From Actinomyces oris (GTDB lineage: Bacteria > Actinomycetota > Actinomycetes > Actinomycetales > Actinomycetaceae), in contig NZ_MSGO01000038.1 in NCBI RefSeq assembly GCF_001929375.1, positions 74,220-138,219 on the forward strand: a DNA stretch of 64,000 bases, given 5' to 3'. The first letter of the stretch is position 1. Every line of letters begins with the position of its first letter. Of the stretch, positions 1 through 7,856 are shown one piece after another. The notes beneath the pieces were generated by a model that saw only the letters and a program-made list of their open reading frames with translations, had not been told where the DNA came from and did no database searches. Made by a program: the position numbers and the translations under genes.

Positions 1-970
1 ACAGGCGTGCGGCCGCGGGAGGGAAAAGTGTCAGGACCCGGTGGCGCAGTGCGTCCAGATCGCCGAAATCGCTCCAGACGAAGCGCTCAGTGCGCCAGCC
101 CATCCTGACCAGCGCGTCATGGCGCTGCTTCTCCCTCCACAGTTCCTCGGGCGACGTGTACTTCAGCTGCCCGTCGAACTCCGCCAGCACCTTGAACTCC
201 GGCCAGGCCTCATCGGGGAAGTAGAAGCGAGAGAGCTCCGGGTCCGCGATCCGCGCCTGGAGGCGCGGGGCGGGAAGGCCGAGGGCGCGCACGAACCAGT
301 GCAGGGTCGACTCTCCCGGTGACTCCGCGAGTCCCGAGGTGATCCTCAGGACCGCTCGGGCCCGCCGTGCTCCTCGTCGGGGGCCCTGCGCGGCCACCAT
401 CTGTTCAAGCCGACGTCGAACCGCGTCCATACGCTGCTCGGAGTCCTCGGGGTGGAAGCGCGACGGACGGGCGAGGCTGCGCACGGCCGAGTCGACGACA
501 CAGATCGCCTCTCGCGCCGGCAGGTCGAAGGCGCAGTCCATAACCGTGCGCAGCACAGTCGTCACTGGCAGGCCCGAGACCGCCGTGATGTCCTTCCGCT
601 CCAGACGGAGCCGGCGTCGTCGCAGAAAGACCCTGCCCCGTCCTCCAGGAGCCGGCGGAAGCAGCATGCGACTTCGGCGGGGGTGAAAGGGCATGACAAG
701 ACTGATATCGGGCTCGTGGTGGCGGACCCACAGACCATGGACAAGTGCTGCCGACTCGTGGCTCAGAGCAAGGGCTGAAGGGACCTGCATACAGGCGGCG
801 GAGCAGCGGGCCAAACTGAGTTGTTGAGCCGCCTTCCACGGTTCCACTCCGCCTCTGCTGAGATCTGCGTAGAGGCCGTGCGCGACCCTCACCGGATGGT
901 GCATCAGAGGTGGGGGACCGTTGCAGGCCAGAACGAGTGGAAGCTGGGGAGGTGCGGGGTAGGTCTCCAT
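1..970 (-). CDS. AbiEi/DUF559-like protein, C-terminus cut by window edge
   Basis: An uninterrupted minus-strand frame of about 323 codons runs from ATG at 970 to the left edge without a stop. The N-terminal part reads like the wing of an AbiEi-type antitoxin domain (RVAHGLYAD). It is followed by SALALSHESAALVHG, a motif typical of this actinobacterial family, and by VTTVLRTVMDCAFDLP. The C-terminal part (FDGQLKY, LWREKQRHDALVRMGWR) matches the Vsr/DUF559-like nuclease fold, with the Asp of FDG and the Glu of REK in the expected places. Family members are commonly annotated as type IV toxin-antitoxin AbiEi-like or hypothetical; the biochemical role is unknown. No strong Shine-Dalgarno precedes ATG 970 and the frame stays open upstream, so the start is tentative. 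The gene faces away from the catabolic locus to its right. Confidence 0.75.
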   Translation of the reverse strand, partial: METYPAPPQLPLVLACNGPPPLMHHPVRVAHGLYADLSRGGVEPWKAAQQLSLARCSAACMQVPSALALSHESAALVHGLWVRHHEPDISLVMPFHPRRSRMLLPPAPGGRGRVFLRRRRLRLERKDITAVSGLPVTTVLRTVMDCAFDLPAREAICVVDSAVRSLARPSRFHPEDSEQRMDAVRRRLEQMVAAQGPRRGARRARAVLRITSGLAESPGESTLHWFVRALGLPAPRLQARIADPELSRFYFPDEAWPEFKVLAEFDGQLKYTSPEELWREKQRHDALVRMGWRTERFVWSDFGDLDALRHRVLTLFPPAAARL

Positions 971-1073
971 GCCGCCAGGTTGACGCTCGGGCGCGTGAGT
1001 AACCAGGGGAGCTTTCTGCCCTGTGGGTAAAGCAGGCTGCGGGTGCTCTTGTGGCCACCGGTATCGACGTCGT

Positions 1074-1143
1074 CGAGGACGCACGGTAGAGGGCGCGGGC
1101 TGCAGGGCTGGGGTCAGGTCTCGGGGCCTAGGGTGCGTCCTCG
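1074..1143. repeat. Palindromic dispersed repeat, family 1, copy A
   Basis: Perfect 11-bp inverted arms CGAGGACGCAC (1074-1084) and GTGCGTCCTCG (1133-1143) enclose a 48-bp interior. A second copy at 47003-47078 has the same arms, the same 48-bp interior length and partly similar interior sequence, and its right arm is identical over 14 bp (GTGCGTCCTCGCGG). This looks like a REP/BIME-type extragenic repeat. Confidence 0.65.
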
Positions 1144-1202
1144 CGGAGTAGAGGAGAACTCGGTTGCCTGGGTGAGTGGAGGAACGTCAAAGATCAGACC
1201 TA

Positions 1203-1216
1203 TTTGTTCGTACAAA
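1203..1216. promoter_or_regulatory. Candidate operator, TTTGT-N4-ACAAA
   Basis: Inverted repeat TTTGT-TCGT-ACAAA lies just upstream of a possible -10 (TAGATT, 1221-1226) of the isomerase/dehydrogenase unit. The same TTGT-N4-ACAA layout occurs at 7763-7774 and 9976-9987. Symmetry and spacing resemble sites of GntR-superfamily repressors; the regulator is not obvious within the window. Confidence 0.5.
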
Positions 1217-1299
1217 CCCCTAGATTGTTGGTCGGCAGCGGAGTACGCTGGATGTCACATCCGAAACGATTCGGAGATCGCCTCACGAAGGAGACAACG

Positions 1300-2229
1300 A
1301 TGTCCAAAGCCGTCAACACCAACGACCCCAGGTACTCCAAGCTCACCATCGGCGTCTGCCCCGACCAGTGGGGCGTCTGGTTCCCCGAGGACCCCAAGCA
1401 GATGGCCCCCCGTCAGGCCTGGGAGGAGATGGCCGAGGCCGGCTTCGAGGTCATCGAGACCGGTCCCTTCGGCTACTTCCCGACCGATCCCAAGGAGCTC
1501 CAGAAGTGGTGCGACGAGTTCGGCATGAGGGTGGTGGCCGGAACCGGCTGGGGCATCCTGCACAAGCAGGAGGCCTGGGAGACCACCCTCAAGACCTTCC
1601 GCGCCATCGCGGAGACCCACGCCGCCGTCGGCGCCGAGTACATCGTCCACCTGCCCCCGCTCTACCGCGATGACAAGACCTGGGAGTGGACCGACGACCG
1701 CGTCCTGTCCGACGACGCCTGGAAGCTCTACGTCGAGCACGCCAACGCCCTGGGGCAGATGCTCCTGGACGAGTACGGCCTCAAGATGGTCCTCCACCCC
1801 CACGGCGACTCCCACATCGAGACCCCCGAGGAGATCGCCCGCATCTTCGACGCCACCGACCCCACCTACGTCAACCTGTGTCTGGACTCCGGGCACGTCG
1901 TCTACGGCGGCGGCGACCCGGTCGAGCTGTGCCGGAAGTACCCCGAGCGCATCACCTACGTCCACATCAAGGCCTTCGACGAGGACATCACCCGCGAGGC
2001 CCACGAGAAGGACTGGCCTTTCGGCGAGGCCGTCACCAAGGGCGCCTCGGTCTGTCCGCCCGCGGGCCTGCCCGAGATGCACGAGTTCGTCGACGCCCTG
2101 GCGGCCCTGGACAAGCCGATCTACGCGATCTGCGAGCAGGACTGCTACCCCTGCGAGCCCACCTTCCCCAAGCAGAACGCCATCAACATGCGCACGTACC
2201 TGGCCGAGTGCGGCCTGGGACTTGCCTGA
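1300..2229 (+). CDS. IolE-like TIM-barrel sugar isomerase/dehydratase family protein
   Basis: 309-residue protein of the AP-endonuclease-2-like (xylose isomerase-like) TIM-barrel superfamily. The segments VLHPHGDSH, LCLDSGHV, TYVHIKAFDED and CEQDCY supply the His/Asp/Glu ligands of the divalent metal site and most resemble inosose dehydratase IolE and its relatives. Start ATG 1300 is chosen because AAGGAG (1288-1293) sits 6 nt upstream; a longer frame from 1204 would overlap the operator. It is followed after 61 bp by a Gfo/Idh/MocA dehydrogenase, the usual partner in inositol or keto-sugar pathways. Substrate is not determinable: no iolB, iolC or iolD is in view, so oxidation and dehydration or epimerisation of another polyol, or of a 3-keto-glycoside, is equally possible. 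Confidence 0.85.
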   Translation: MSKAVNTNDPRYSKLTIGVCPDQWGVWFPEDPKQMAPRQAWEEMAEAGFEVIETGPFGYFPTDPKELQKWCDEFGMRVVAGTGWGILHKQEAWETTLKTFRAIAETHAAVGAEYIVHLPPLYRDDKTWEWTDDRVLSDDAWKLYVEHANALGQMLLDEYGLKMVLHPHGDSHIETPEEIARIFDATDPTYVNLCLDSGHVVYGGGDPVELCRKYPERITYVHIKAFDEDITREAHEKDWPFGEAVTKGASVCPPAGLPEMHEFVDALAALDKPIYAICEQDCYPCEPTFPKQNAINMRTYLAECGLGLA

Positions 2230-2290
2230 GGCCTCCTGCCACGTCAAACAGCCGACCTACCACTGACACCACCTCAACGAGGAGACACGC

Positions 2291-3301
2291 ATGACTGTAC
2301 GCATCGGACTCATCGGCGCCGGCGGCATGGGCCGCGCCCACCTGGCCCGCATCGCGGGTGTCCTGTCAGGCGGCGAGATCGTCGCCGTGGCCGACATCAA
2401 CCACGAGGCCGCGGTCTCGGCCGCGCAGCCCTACGGAGCCAAGGCCTACGACAGTGCCGACGAGCTCATAGGCGACCCGAACGTCGACGCCGTCCTCATC
2501 GCCACCTTCGGCAAGGTCCACGCCCCCGACGTCATCAAGGCCATCGAGGCCGGCAAGTACGTCCTGTGCGAGAAGCCCCTGGCCACCACCGCCGAGGACT
2601 GCATCGCCATCATGGAGGCCGAGCAGAAGGCCGGCAAGAAGCTCGTCACCGTGGGCTTCATGCGCCGCTTCGACGCCGCCTACAACGAGATGAAGAAGGT
2701 TCTCGACGACGGCGAGAACGGTCAGGCCCTCCTGGTCCACAACCGCCACCGAAACCCCACCGTGCCGGAGTCCTACACCTCGCGCATGGCCATCGACGAC
2801 ACAGCGATCCACGAGATCGACACGATGCGCTGGCTCCTGGGTGAGGAGATCGTCAAGGTGCGCGTCGAGCGTCCCAGGTCCACCACCCACCGCTTCGACC
2901 ACCTCATCGACCCGGTCGTCGTCGTCATGTACACCGAGTCCGGCGTGCGCATCGACGACGAGGTCAACGTCAACCTGCAGTACGCCTACTCCATCGAGTG
3001 CGAGCTCGTGCTGGAGACCGCCGCGGTGAGGCTGGGCGACCAGGAGCGGATCCACGTCCGCGACATCCACGGCAACCGCAACGCCATGTGCCAGTCGCAC
3101 ATCGACCGCTTCGAGGACGCCTTCAACCGCGAGGTGCAGGAGTGGATCCACGCCGTGGCCCGCGACGAGCACACCGGTTCGACCTCCTGGGACGGCTACG
3201 CGGCCACCTCCGTGGTCGACGCGGCGGTCGCCTCGCTGGAGGACGAGTCCTCGCCGTTGGTCGACGTCACCCTCATCGACAAGCCCGCCTTCTACGCCTG
3301 A
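2291..3301 (+). CDS. Gfo/Idh/MocA-family NAD(P)-dependent dehydrogenase
   Basis: 336 residues, normal length for the family. The N-terminal Rossmann fold begins with GLIGAGGMGRAHLARI; the family signature CEKPLA (around residue 95) carries the catalytic-region Lys, and DTAIHEIDTMRWLLG holds the His of the active-site HD(L/I) motif. Closest in layout to inositol 2-dehydrogenase-type enzymes, which oxidise a ring hydroxyl of inositol or a sugar with NAD+. GAGGAGA sits 6 nt before ATG 2291. It shares a transcript with the preceding TIM-barrel gene and is followed by a strong terminator at 3417-3458, so these two genes form one unit. Exact substrate unknown. Confidence 0.88.
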   Translation: MTVRIGLIGAGGMGRAHLARIAGVLSGGEIVAVADINHEAAVSAAQPYGAKAYDSADELIGDPNVDAVLIATFGKVHAPDVIKAIEAGKYVLCEKPLATTAEDCIAIMEAEQKAGKKLVTVGFMRRFDAAYNEMKKVLDDGENGQALLVHNRHRNPTVPESYTSRMAIDDTAIHEIDTMRWLLGEEIVKVRVERPRSTTHRFDHLIDPVVVVMYTESGVRIDDEVNVNLQYAYSIECELVLETAAVRLGDQERIHVRDIHGNRNAMCQSHIDRFEDAFNREVQEWIHAVARDEHTGSTSWDGYAATSVVDAAVASLEDESSPLVDVTLIDKPAFYA

Positions 3302-3416
3302 CAGGCCCCTGTCGTCATCCCTCCCGGTGCGGCCAGGAAGCTCGCGATTGCTGCGTGTTCGCCAGTGCCCCGGTGACCGCTCTTGGACGGACGACGGCGG
3401 GGCTCACTCACCTCGA

Positions 3417-3458
3417 TCGTCCTGGGAGGCATCCATCCCGCCTCCCAGGACGACTTTT
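3417..3458 (+). terminator. Rho-independent terminator after the dehydrogenase
   Basis: Perfect 13-bp arms TCGTCCTGGGAGG (3417-3429) and CCTCCCAGGACGA (3441-3453) with an 11-nt loop, followed by CTTTT. It separates the 1300-3301 unit from the 3594-6241 unit, which therefore needs its own promoter. Confidence 0.88.
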
Positions 3459-3535
3459 CGGCGGCAGGACGGCATGAGTCTGCGACGCCGTCGAAGGATT
3501 CAAAAATGCTGGCCTCAACTACTTCCCCCGACGCA

Positions 3536-3551
3536 ATTGTCATGACATTAT
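3536..3551. promoter_or_regulatory. Candidate promoter/operator of the second isomerase unit
   Basis: ATTGT-CATG-ACATTAT contains a perfect 10-bp palindrome TGTCATGACA (3538-3547) and overlaps a possible -10 CATTAT (3546-3551). It resembles the TTGT-N4-ACAA sites at 1203 and 7761 in five of the six outer bases, so it may be a weaker member of the same regulon. It lies 43 bp before ATG 3594. Confidence 0.35.
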
Positions 3552-3593
3552 GGGGGTGCTGACAGGGATGTCGGCGCCCGAGAGGAGACCTCC

Positions 3594-4463
3594 ATGGTAG
3601 ACATCGCCCTTGACCCGAACATGTACTACCGCACCATGCCCACGGTGCGCACGCTCTACAAGGCCGCCGAGCTGGGCTTCGAGCACGTCGAGCTCTCGCC
3701 CAACGCGGACTTCCACTTCTGGCACCACCGCCCCGCCGCCGACGACGCCTTCGTCGCCGAGCTCAACAAGGCTCAGAAGGAGACGGGTGTCAAGGTTCGC
3801 ACCCTCAACCCCGTCTTCAACTGGTCCTCGCCCGACGAGGAGGAGCGTCGCGCCCAGGTGTCCAACTGGCGCCGCCTGCTCGAGCTCGCCGACCAGATCG
3901 ACGTCCGGGAGATCACCTCCGAGTTCTCCGGAGACCGCAACCAGGCCCGCCGCAGCGAGGAGCAGTGGTTCCGCTCCATCGAGGAGCTCATCCCCGACTT
4001 CGAGCGCTACGGCATCCGCCTCAACATGGAGGCCCACCCCTATGACTTCGTCGAGCTGCACGATCCGGCCCTGAACCTTGTGCGCGCGGTCAACAAGGAC
4101 TGGATCGGCTATGAGTTCTGCTGCCCGCACGCCTTCCACCTCTCCGACGGCGCCGGCGACGTCGAGCGCATGATCCGCACCGCCCACGAGGCCGGCAAGC
4201 TGCGTGAGGTCCACATCGCCGACGGCTTCAACCACCGCGCCAACGACGGTAACCGCTACATCGTCAACCCGCCCGGCGCCGACGTCACCGTCCACCAGCA
4301 CAACGAGGTCGGCAACGGTGAGGTCGACTGGGACGCCGTCTTCTCCACGCTGCGCGACATCGGCTTCGACGGTGTGCTCTCCGTGTGCGTCTTCGGCTGG
4401 CACGAGCACGCCGATGACATCAACCGCCGAGTGCTGGCCAGGCTCCGCGAGGAGCTCGGCTGA
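3594..4463 (+). CDS. Sugar phosphate isomerase/epimerase family TIM-barrel protein
   Basis: 289-residue TIM-barrel protein of the same superfamily as the gene at 1300 but clearly a different subfamily. NMEAHPYDF, CCPHAFHLSDGAG, EVHIADGFN and VCVFGWHEHA give the acidic and histidine metal ligands along the barrel strands. It probably isomerises or dehydrates the keto-sugar made by the neighbouring dehydrogenase; this is inference from context. AGGAGA lies upstream of ATG 3594. The sugar-porter gene follows after 161 bp, which includes an 8-bp-arm hairpin at 4471-4498 with no T-run, so the two are probably cotranscribed, perhaps with attenuation. Confidence 0.82.
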   Translation: MVDIALDPNMYYRTMPTVRTLYKAAELGFEHVELSPNADFHFWHHRPAADDAFVAELNKAQKETGVKVRTLNPVFNWSSPDEEERRAQVSNWRRLLELADQIDVREITSEFSGDRNQARRSEEQWFRSIEELIPDFERYGIRLNMEAHPYDFVELHDPALNLVRAVNKDWIGYEFCCPHAFHLSDGAGDVERMIRTAHEAGKLREVHIADGFNHRANDGNRYIVNPPGADVTVHQHNEVGNGEVDWDAVFSTLRDIGFDGVLSVCVFGWHEHADDINRRVLARLREELG

Positions 4464-4624
4464 CCCTCATCGGCCCTCGCCGCTGCCGGTGAGGGCCGCT
4501 CACGCTGCCGGTTCCCGCTCCTGCGCTGCGGGGCGGTGACCGGCGGACCGGACCAACCGCTCCATCCAGCAGCGCTCTCTTTCGCTTCCGCCAACGATGG
4601 CGGACGACCCAAGGAGTTCCTTCA

Positions 4625-6241
4625 ATGTCCACATCACCCACTTCTGCGGCGCAGTACACGCCGGAGAAGATCCAGGAGCTGGTTGACCAGACCCCCGCGT
4701 CGGGTCCGAAGCGCTCGCTCGGACTCATCGCCCTGGTCGCCACCCTCGGCTCGCTGCTCTTCGGCTACGACACCGGAGTGATCTCGGCAGCGCTGCCGTA
4801 CATGTACCTGCCGCACGACGCCAGTGGCCTTCAGATCAACTCAGTGGAGGAGGGGCTCGTAGGGACCTTCCTGTGCCTGGGTGCCGCGCTGGGGGCCTCA
4901 GTCGGCGGCAAGCTCTCCGACAAGTACGGGCGCCGTCACAACATCACGCTCCTGGCCGCGGTCTTCTTCTTCGGCGCACTGGGATGCACCTTCTCCCCGA
5001 ACATCTGGGTCCTCTACTTCTTCCGCATCGTCCTGGGCTTCGCCGTCGGTGGCGCCTCGGCGACGGTTCCGGTCTTCCTCGGTGAGACGGCCCCCAAGCG
5101 CATCCGTGGAACGCTCGTGGCCGTGGACCAGATGATGATCGTCTTCGGTCAGTTCCTCGCCTTCTCCATGAACGCGGTCCTGACCCAGATCCACGGCGGG
5201 CCGGAGGTCACGGTCGCCAAGGACGTCGTCAACAGCTCCGGTGAGGTTGTCGCCAAGGCCGGCGACAAGGTCGCCTGGGAGACCGTGCAGCACTTCAGCA
5301 ACGTCATGGTCGAGTCCGGTAACGGCACGACCTGGCGTTACATGCTCGTGCTGGCCTCGCTGCCGGCCATCGCGCTGTGGATCGGCATCCGCCTCATGCC
5401 GGAGTCCTCGCGCTGGTACGTCGCCAACCTGCGTATCGCCGAGGCCATCGGCTCCCTCAAGCGTGTGCGCGACGAGTCCAAGGACGGACCCATCGCCGAA
5501 GAGGTCGACGAGATGCTCGAGGTCCAGCGCAGGGAGGCCGGCCAGGAGAAGTGGGGCCTGGCGCAGATCATGGGCGTCAAGTGGACCCGGCACCTGCTCA
5601 TCATCGGCATCATCCTGGGCCTGGCCGACCAACTCACCGGCATCAACACGGCCATGTACTACACGCCCAAGGTGCTCTCCGCGGCCGGCCTGCCCATGAG
5701 CGACGCGATCTCCCTCAATGTCGTCTCCGGATTCATCTCCTTCGTGGGGTCGGCCGTGGGGCTGTGGCTGGTCACCAAGTTCGCCCGGCGGCACGTGGGC
5801 ATCTACCAGGAGGCCAGCATCGTGGTCTCCCTGGGCCTCCTGGCCGCGGTCTTCTTCTTCCTCATTCAGCCCTACCAGGACGCCGACGGCAACATCAAGG
5901 GAGCTCCCGCCTTCGCCCCCTACCTGGTGCTGCTCATCGTCTCGCTGTTCGTCTTCGCCAAGCAGTCCGGAACGGTCACCTGGGTCCTCGTGGCGGAGAT
6001 ATTCCCCGCCAAGGTTCGCGGCACGGCCATGGGGCTGGCGGTCGGTGCTCTGTGGATCGCCAACGCGATCGTCGCCCTGGTCTTCCCCATCATGATGGAG
6101 AAGCTCGGAGGATCGGGCACCTATCTCATCTTCTGCCTCATCAACGTGTTCTCTCTCGTCTTCTACATGAAGTACGTGCCCGAGACGAAGTACCACTCCC
6201 TGGAGGAGCTCGAGGAGCGCTTCGAGAAGGAGTACAGCTGA
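4625..6241 (+). CDS. Sugar porter family MFS transporter (polyol/sugar:H+ symporter)
   Basis: 538 residues with 12 predicted membrane helices. Sugar-porter signatures are present in order: FGYDTGVISAAL in helix 1, GGKLSDKYGRR between helices 2 and 3, PESSRWYV at the end of helix 6, QLTGINTAMYYTP in helix 7 and PETKYHSLEELEERF at the C-terminus. A loop of about 60 residues between helices 5 and 6 (around residues 195-240) is longer than usual. The family includes inositol (IolT), xylose and glucose proton symporters. AAGGAG precedes ATG 4625. With the adjacent dehydrogenase and isomerases it most likely brings in the substrate of the pathway. Confidence 0.9.
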   Translation: MSTSPTSAAQYTPEKIQELVDQTPASGPKRSLGLIALVATLGSLLFGYDTGVISAALPYMYLPHDASGLQINSVEEGLVGTFLCLGAALGASVGGKLSDKYGRRHNITLLAAVFFFGALGCTFSPNIWVLYFFRIVLGFAVGGASATVPVFLGETAPKRIRGTLVAVDQMMIVFGQFLAFSMNAVLTQIHGGPEVTVAKDVVNSSGEVVAKAGDKVAWETVQHFSNVMVESGNGTTWRYMLVLASLPAIALWIGIRLMPESSRWYVANLRIAEAIGSLKRVRDESKDGPIAEEVDEMLEVQRREAGQEKWGLAQIMGVKWTRHLLIIGIILGLADQLTGINTAMYYTPKVLSAAGLPMSDAISLNVVSGFISFVGSAVGLWLVTKFARRHVGIYQEASIVVSLGLLAAVFFFLIQPYQDADGNIKGAPAFAPYLVLLIVSLFVFAKQSGTVTWVLVAEIFPAKVRGTAMGLAVGALWIANAIVALVFPIMMEKLGGSGTYLIFCLINVFSLVFYMKYVPETKYHSLEELEERFEKEYS

Positions 6242-6423
6242 GATCAAGGGGTGAGAGACTGCGGCAGTGGCCGGTGGGGCCGAACCGATCGGATTGAATC
6301 GACTGTCAGGCTCTGACACACTGTCGCAGTTCCCCCTCCCGACCTCTCCTCGTTCAGACAACTTCCCTTCCCAGCTGAGACCAACACATATCTGCCGCCC
6401 ATGACGTACACGGTGACCGGTCC

Positions 6424-7704
6424 ATGAACCCGCATCCGCCGCGCAGTGCGCCGCCAGCCCCGGCTCACCTCCGCCTGTACGCCTGGGCGGCCGGTCTGTT
6501 CCTCGGCGCCCTGGAAGGGGCCCTGGCCATCGGGGTCGCCGGCGCGCGCGGCAGCGCTCTGCCCCTGATCAGCACCCTCACTGCGGCGATGGTGCTGGGG
6601 ACCGTCGCCGGTCGCCCTCCCGTCCGGTACCAGGGGCGACGGCGAATGGGCCTGCTCATGGGCGCTCTGGCAGTGCTGGGTGCCGGGGTCGCAGCCGGGC
6701 TCGGAGGCGTCGTCGGCCTGATCGGGGCGGGCCTGGTGGGCCTTGCCATGGGCGGGGTGCTCGTCGTGACGCCACTGGTGTGCCACGAGCTCTCCCTGCG
6801 CGGACACAAGCGACTCATGCCTCAGGCCATGGCCCTCGGTCCGGCCGCGGCCGGCGTGGTGGTCCTGGTGGCCTGGTGGAGTCCCTCGCGGCTCCTCATC
6901 GGCTGGGCGATGGTCGCCGTCGCCGCGCTGGTGTACCTGGTCTGCGCCCTGCTCCTGCCTGAGAGCCCGGTCTGGCTGGTGCGGCAGGGGCACGACGTCG
7001 AGGCCTTCGAGGCACTGCGCCGCCTGCACGGGACCCTGGAGGCCTCCGTGGCCATCGACTGGACCCGGCTGGACGCGGAGATGATGGCCGAGCAGCAGGC
7101 CATGTCTCCCGCTGAGCTGCGAGTGCCCGAGGTGCGTGCCGCCGTGCTCACCGGCGCTGTCCTCATCATCGCCCAGGAGGCGCCCCTGGGAACGGCTGCC
7201 CTGGTCCTCGCCCCGCTGATCGCCACCGAGCTCGGGCTCGCGTCCGCTGCGATCGCCATGAGCGCCGTGACCTGGATGGGGCTGGCGCTCCTCGCCCTGG
7301 CGCTGGTGACCCGGGTCGAGCGGCTGCGCTTCCTGCGGGTGGTGCTGGGAACGGTCGTCGCCGTCCTGGGGGCCACCTTCCTGGTGACCGGCATGACCAT
7401 GGGGGGTGTGGGCGGCGCCTGGACGATCACCATCTCCCTGACGATCCTGGTCGCCAGCCAGACCGTCCTGGTCCTGCCCGCCTGCCAGGGGGCGATCGAC
7501 CCGCGGATCCCGCCCTGGCTGGTTGAGGCGCAGCGGCGGGCCTCGGCGACCGGAGGGGCCCTGGCGCGCGCCGGTGTCCTCCTGGCCTCACTGATCATCG
7601 TGAAGTACTTCGGGACGCACGCCCTGTTCTGGGCGGCCTTCACGCTGTCGGTGCTCAGTGTCGCCGTCGTGCTCCTGCGGCTGCCGCGCGAGCTGAAGGT
7701 CTAG
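6424..7704 (+). CDS. Divergent MFS transporter, degenerate sugar-porter relative
   Basis: 426-residue polytopic membrane protein. The central motif PESPVWLVRQG, a helix 6/7 signature of sugar porters, shows its ancestry. The G-X3-D-X2-GRR motif after helix 2 is reduced to RYQGRRRMG, no QLTGIN motif is seen, and no PETKG-type C-terminus remains. It is about 110 residues shorter than the neighbour at 4625. It may be a paralogue that has lost transport activity and serves as a sensor, or a transporter with altered specificity; the sequence cannot decide. No clear Shine-Dalgarno precedes ATG 6424, so the start is uncertain. Confidence 0.75.
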   Translation: MNPHPPRSAPPAPAHLRLYAWAAGLFLGALEGALAIGVAGARGSALPLISTLTAAMVLGTVAGRPPVRYQGRRRMGLLMGALAVLGAGVAAGLGGVVGLIGAGLVGLAMGGVLVVTPLVCHELSLRGHKRLMPQAMALGPAAAGVVVLVAWWSPSRLLIGWAMVAVAALVYLVCALLLPESPVWLVRQGHDVEAFEALRRLHGTLEASVAIDWTRLDAEMMAEQQAMSPAELRVPEVRAAVLTGAVLIIAQEAPLGTAALVLAPLIATELGLASAAIAMSAVTWMGLALLALALVTRVERLRFLRVVLGTVVAVLGATFLVTGMTMGGVGGAWTITISLTILVASQTVLVLPACQGAIDPRIPPWLVEAQRRASATGGALARAGVLLASLIIVKYFGTHALFWAAFTLSVLSVAVVLLRLPRELKV

Positions 7705-7756
7705 GCGAGCGCGGGGAAGCTCTGAAGAACGGTGTCCGCGCATCCGACTTCAGACC

Positions 7757-7776
7757 TATGATTTGTTAGGACAAAT
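7757..7776 (+). promoter_or_regulatory. Promoter -10 with overlapping operator of the alcohol dehydrogenase
   Basis: TATGAT (7757-7762) is a good -10. It overlaps a perfect inverted repeat ATTTGT-TAGG-ACAAAT (7761-7776), which would cover the transcription start. Same half-sites and spacing as at 1203-1216, which ties this gene to the isomerase/dehydrogenase unit. Confidence 0.6.
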
Positions 7777-7856
7777 GTCGTATGGTTGGGGATGTGGCCG
7801 CAAGAGGCCACTCGGCGGCCCGACGTCGTCGACACCTGACAGAGAGGCACCTGAGC

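Larger units (their letters stand above)
971..1299. other. Intergenic region with repeat and promoter/operator
   Basis: No convincing gene. It separates the outward-facing minus-strand gene from the plus-strand catabolic locus. It holds a palindromic repeat (1074-1143), a TTGT-N4-ACAA operator candidate (1203-1216), a possible -10 TAGATT at 1221-1226, and the Shine-Dalgarno AAGGAG at 1288-1293 of the next gene. Confidence 0.7.
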
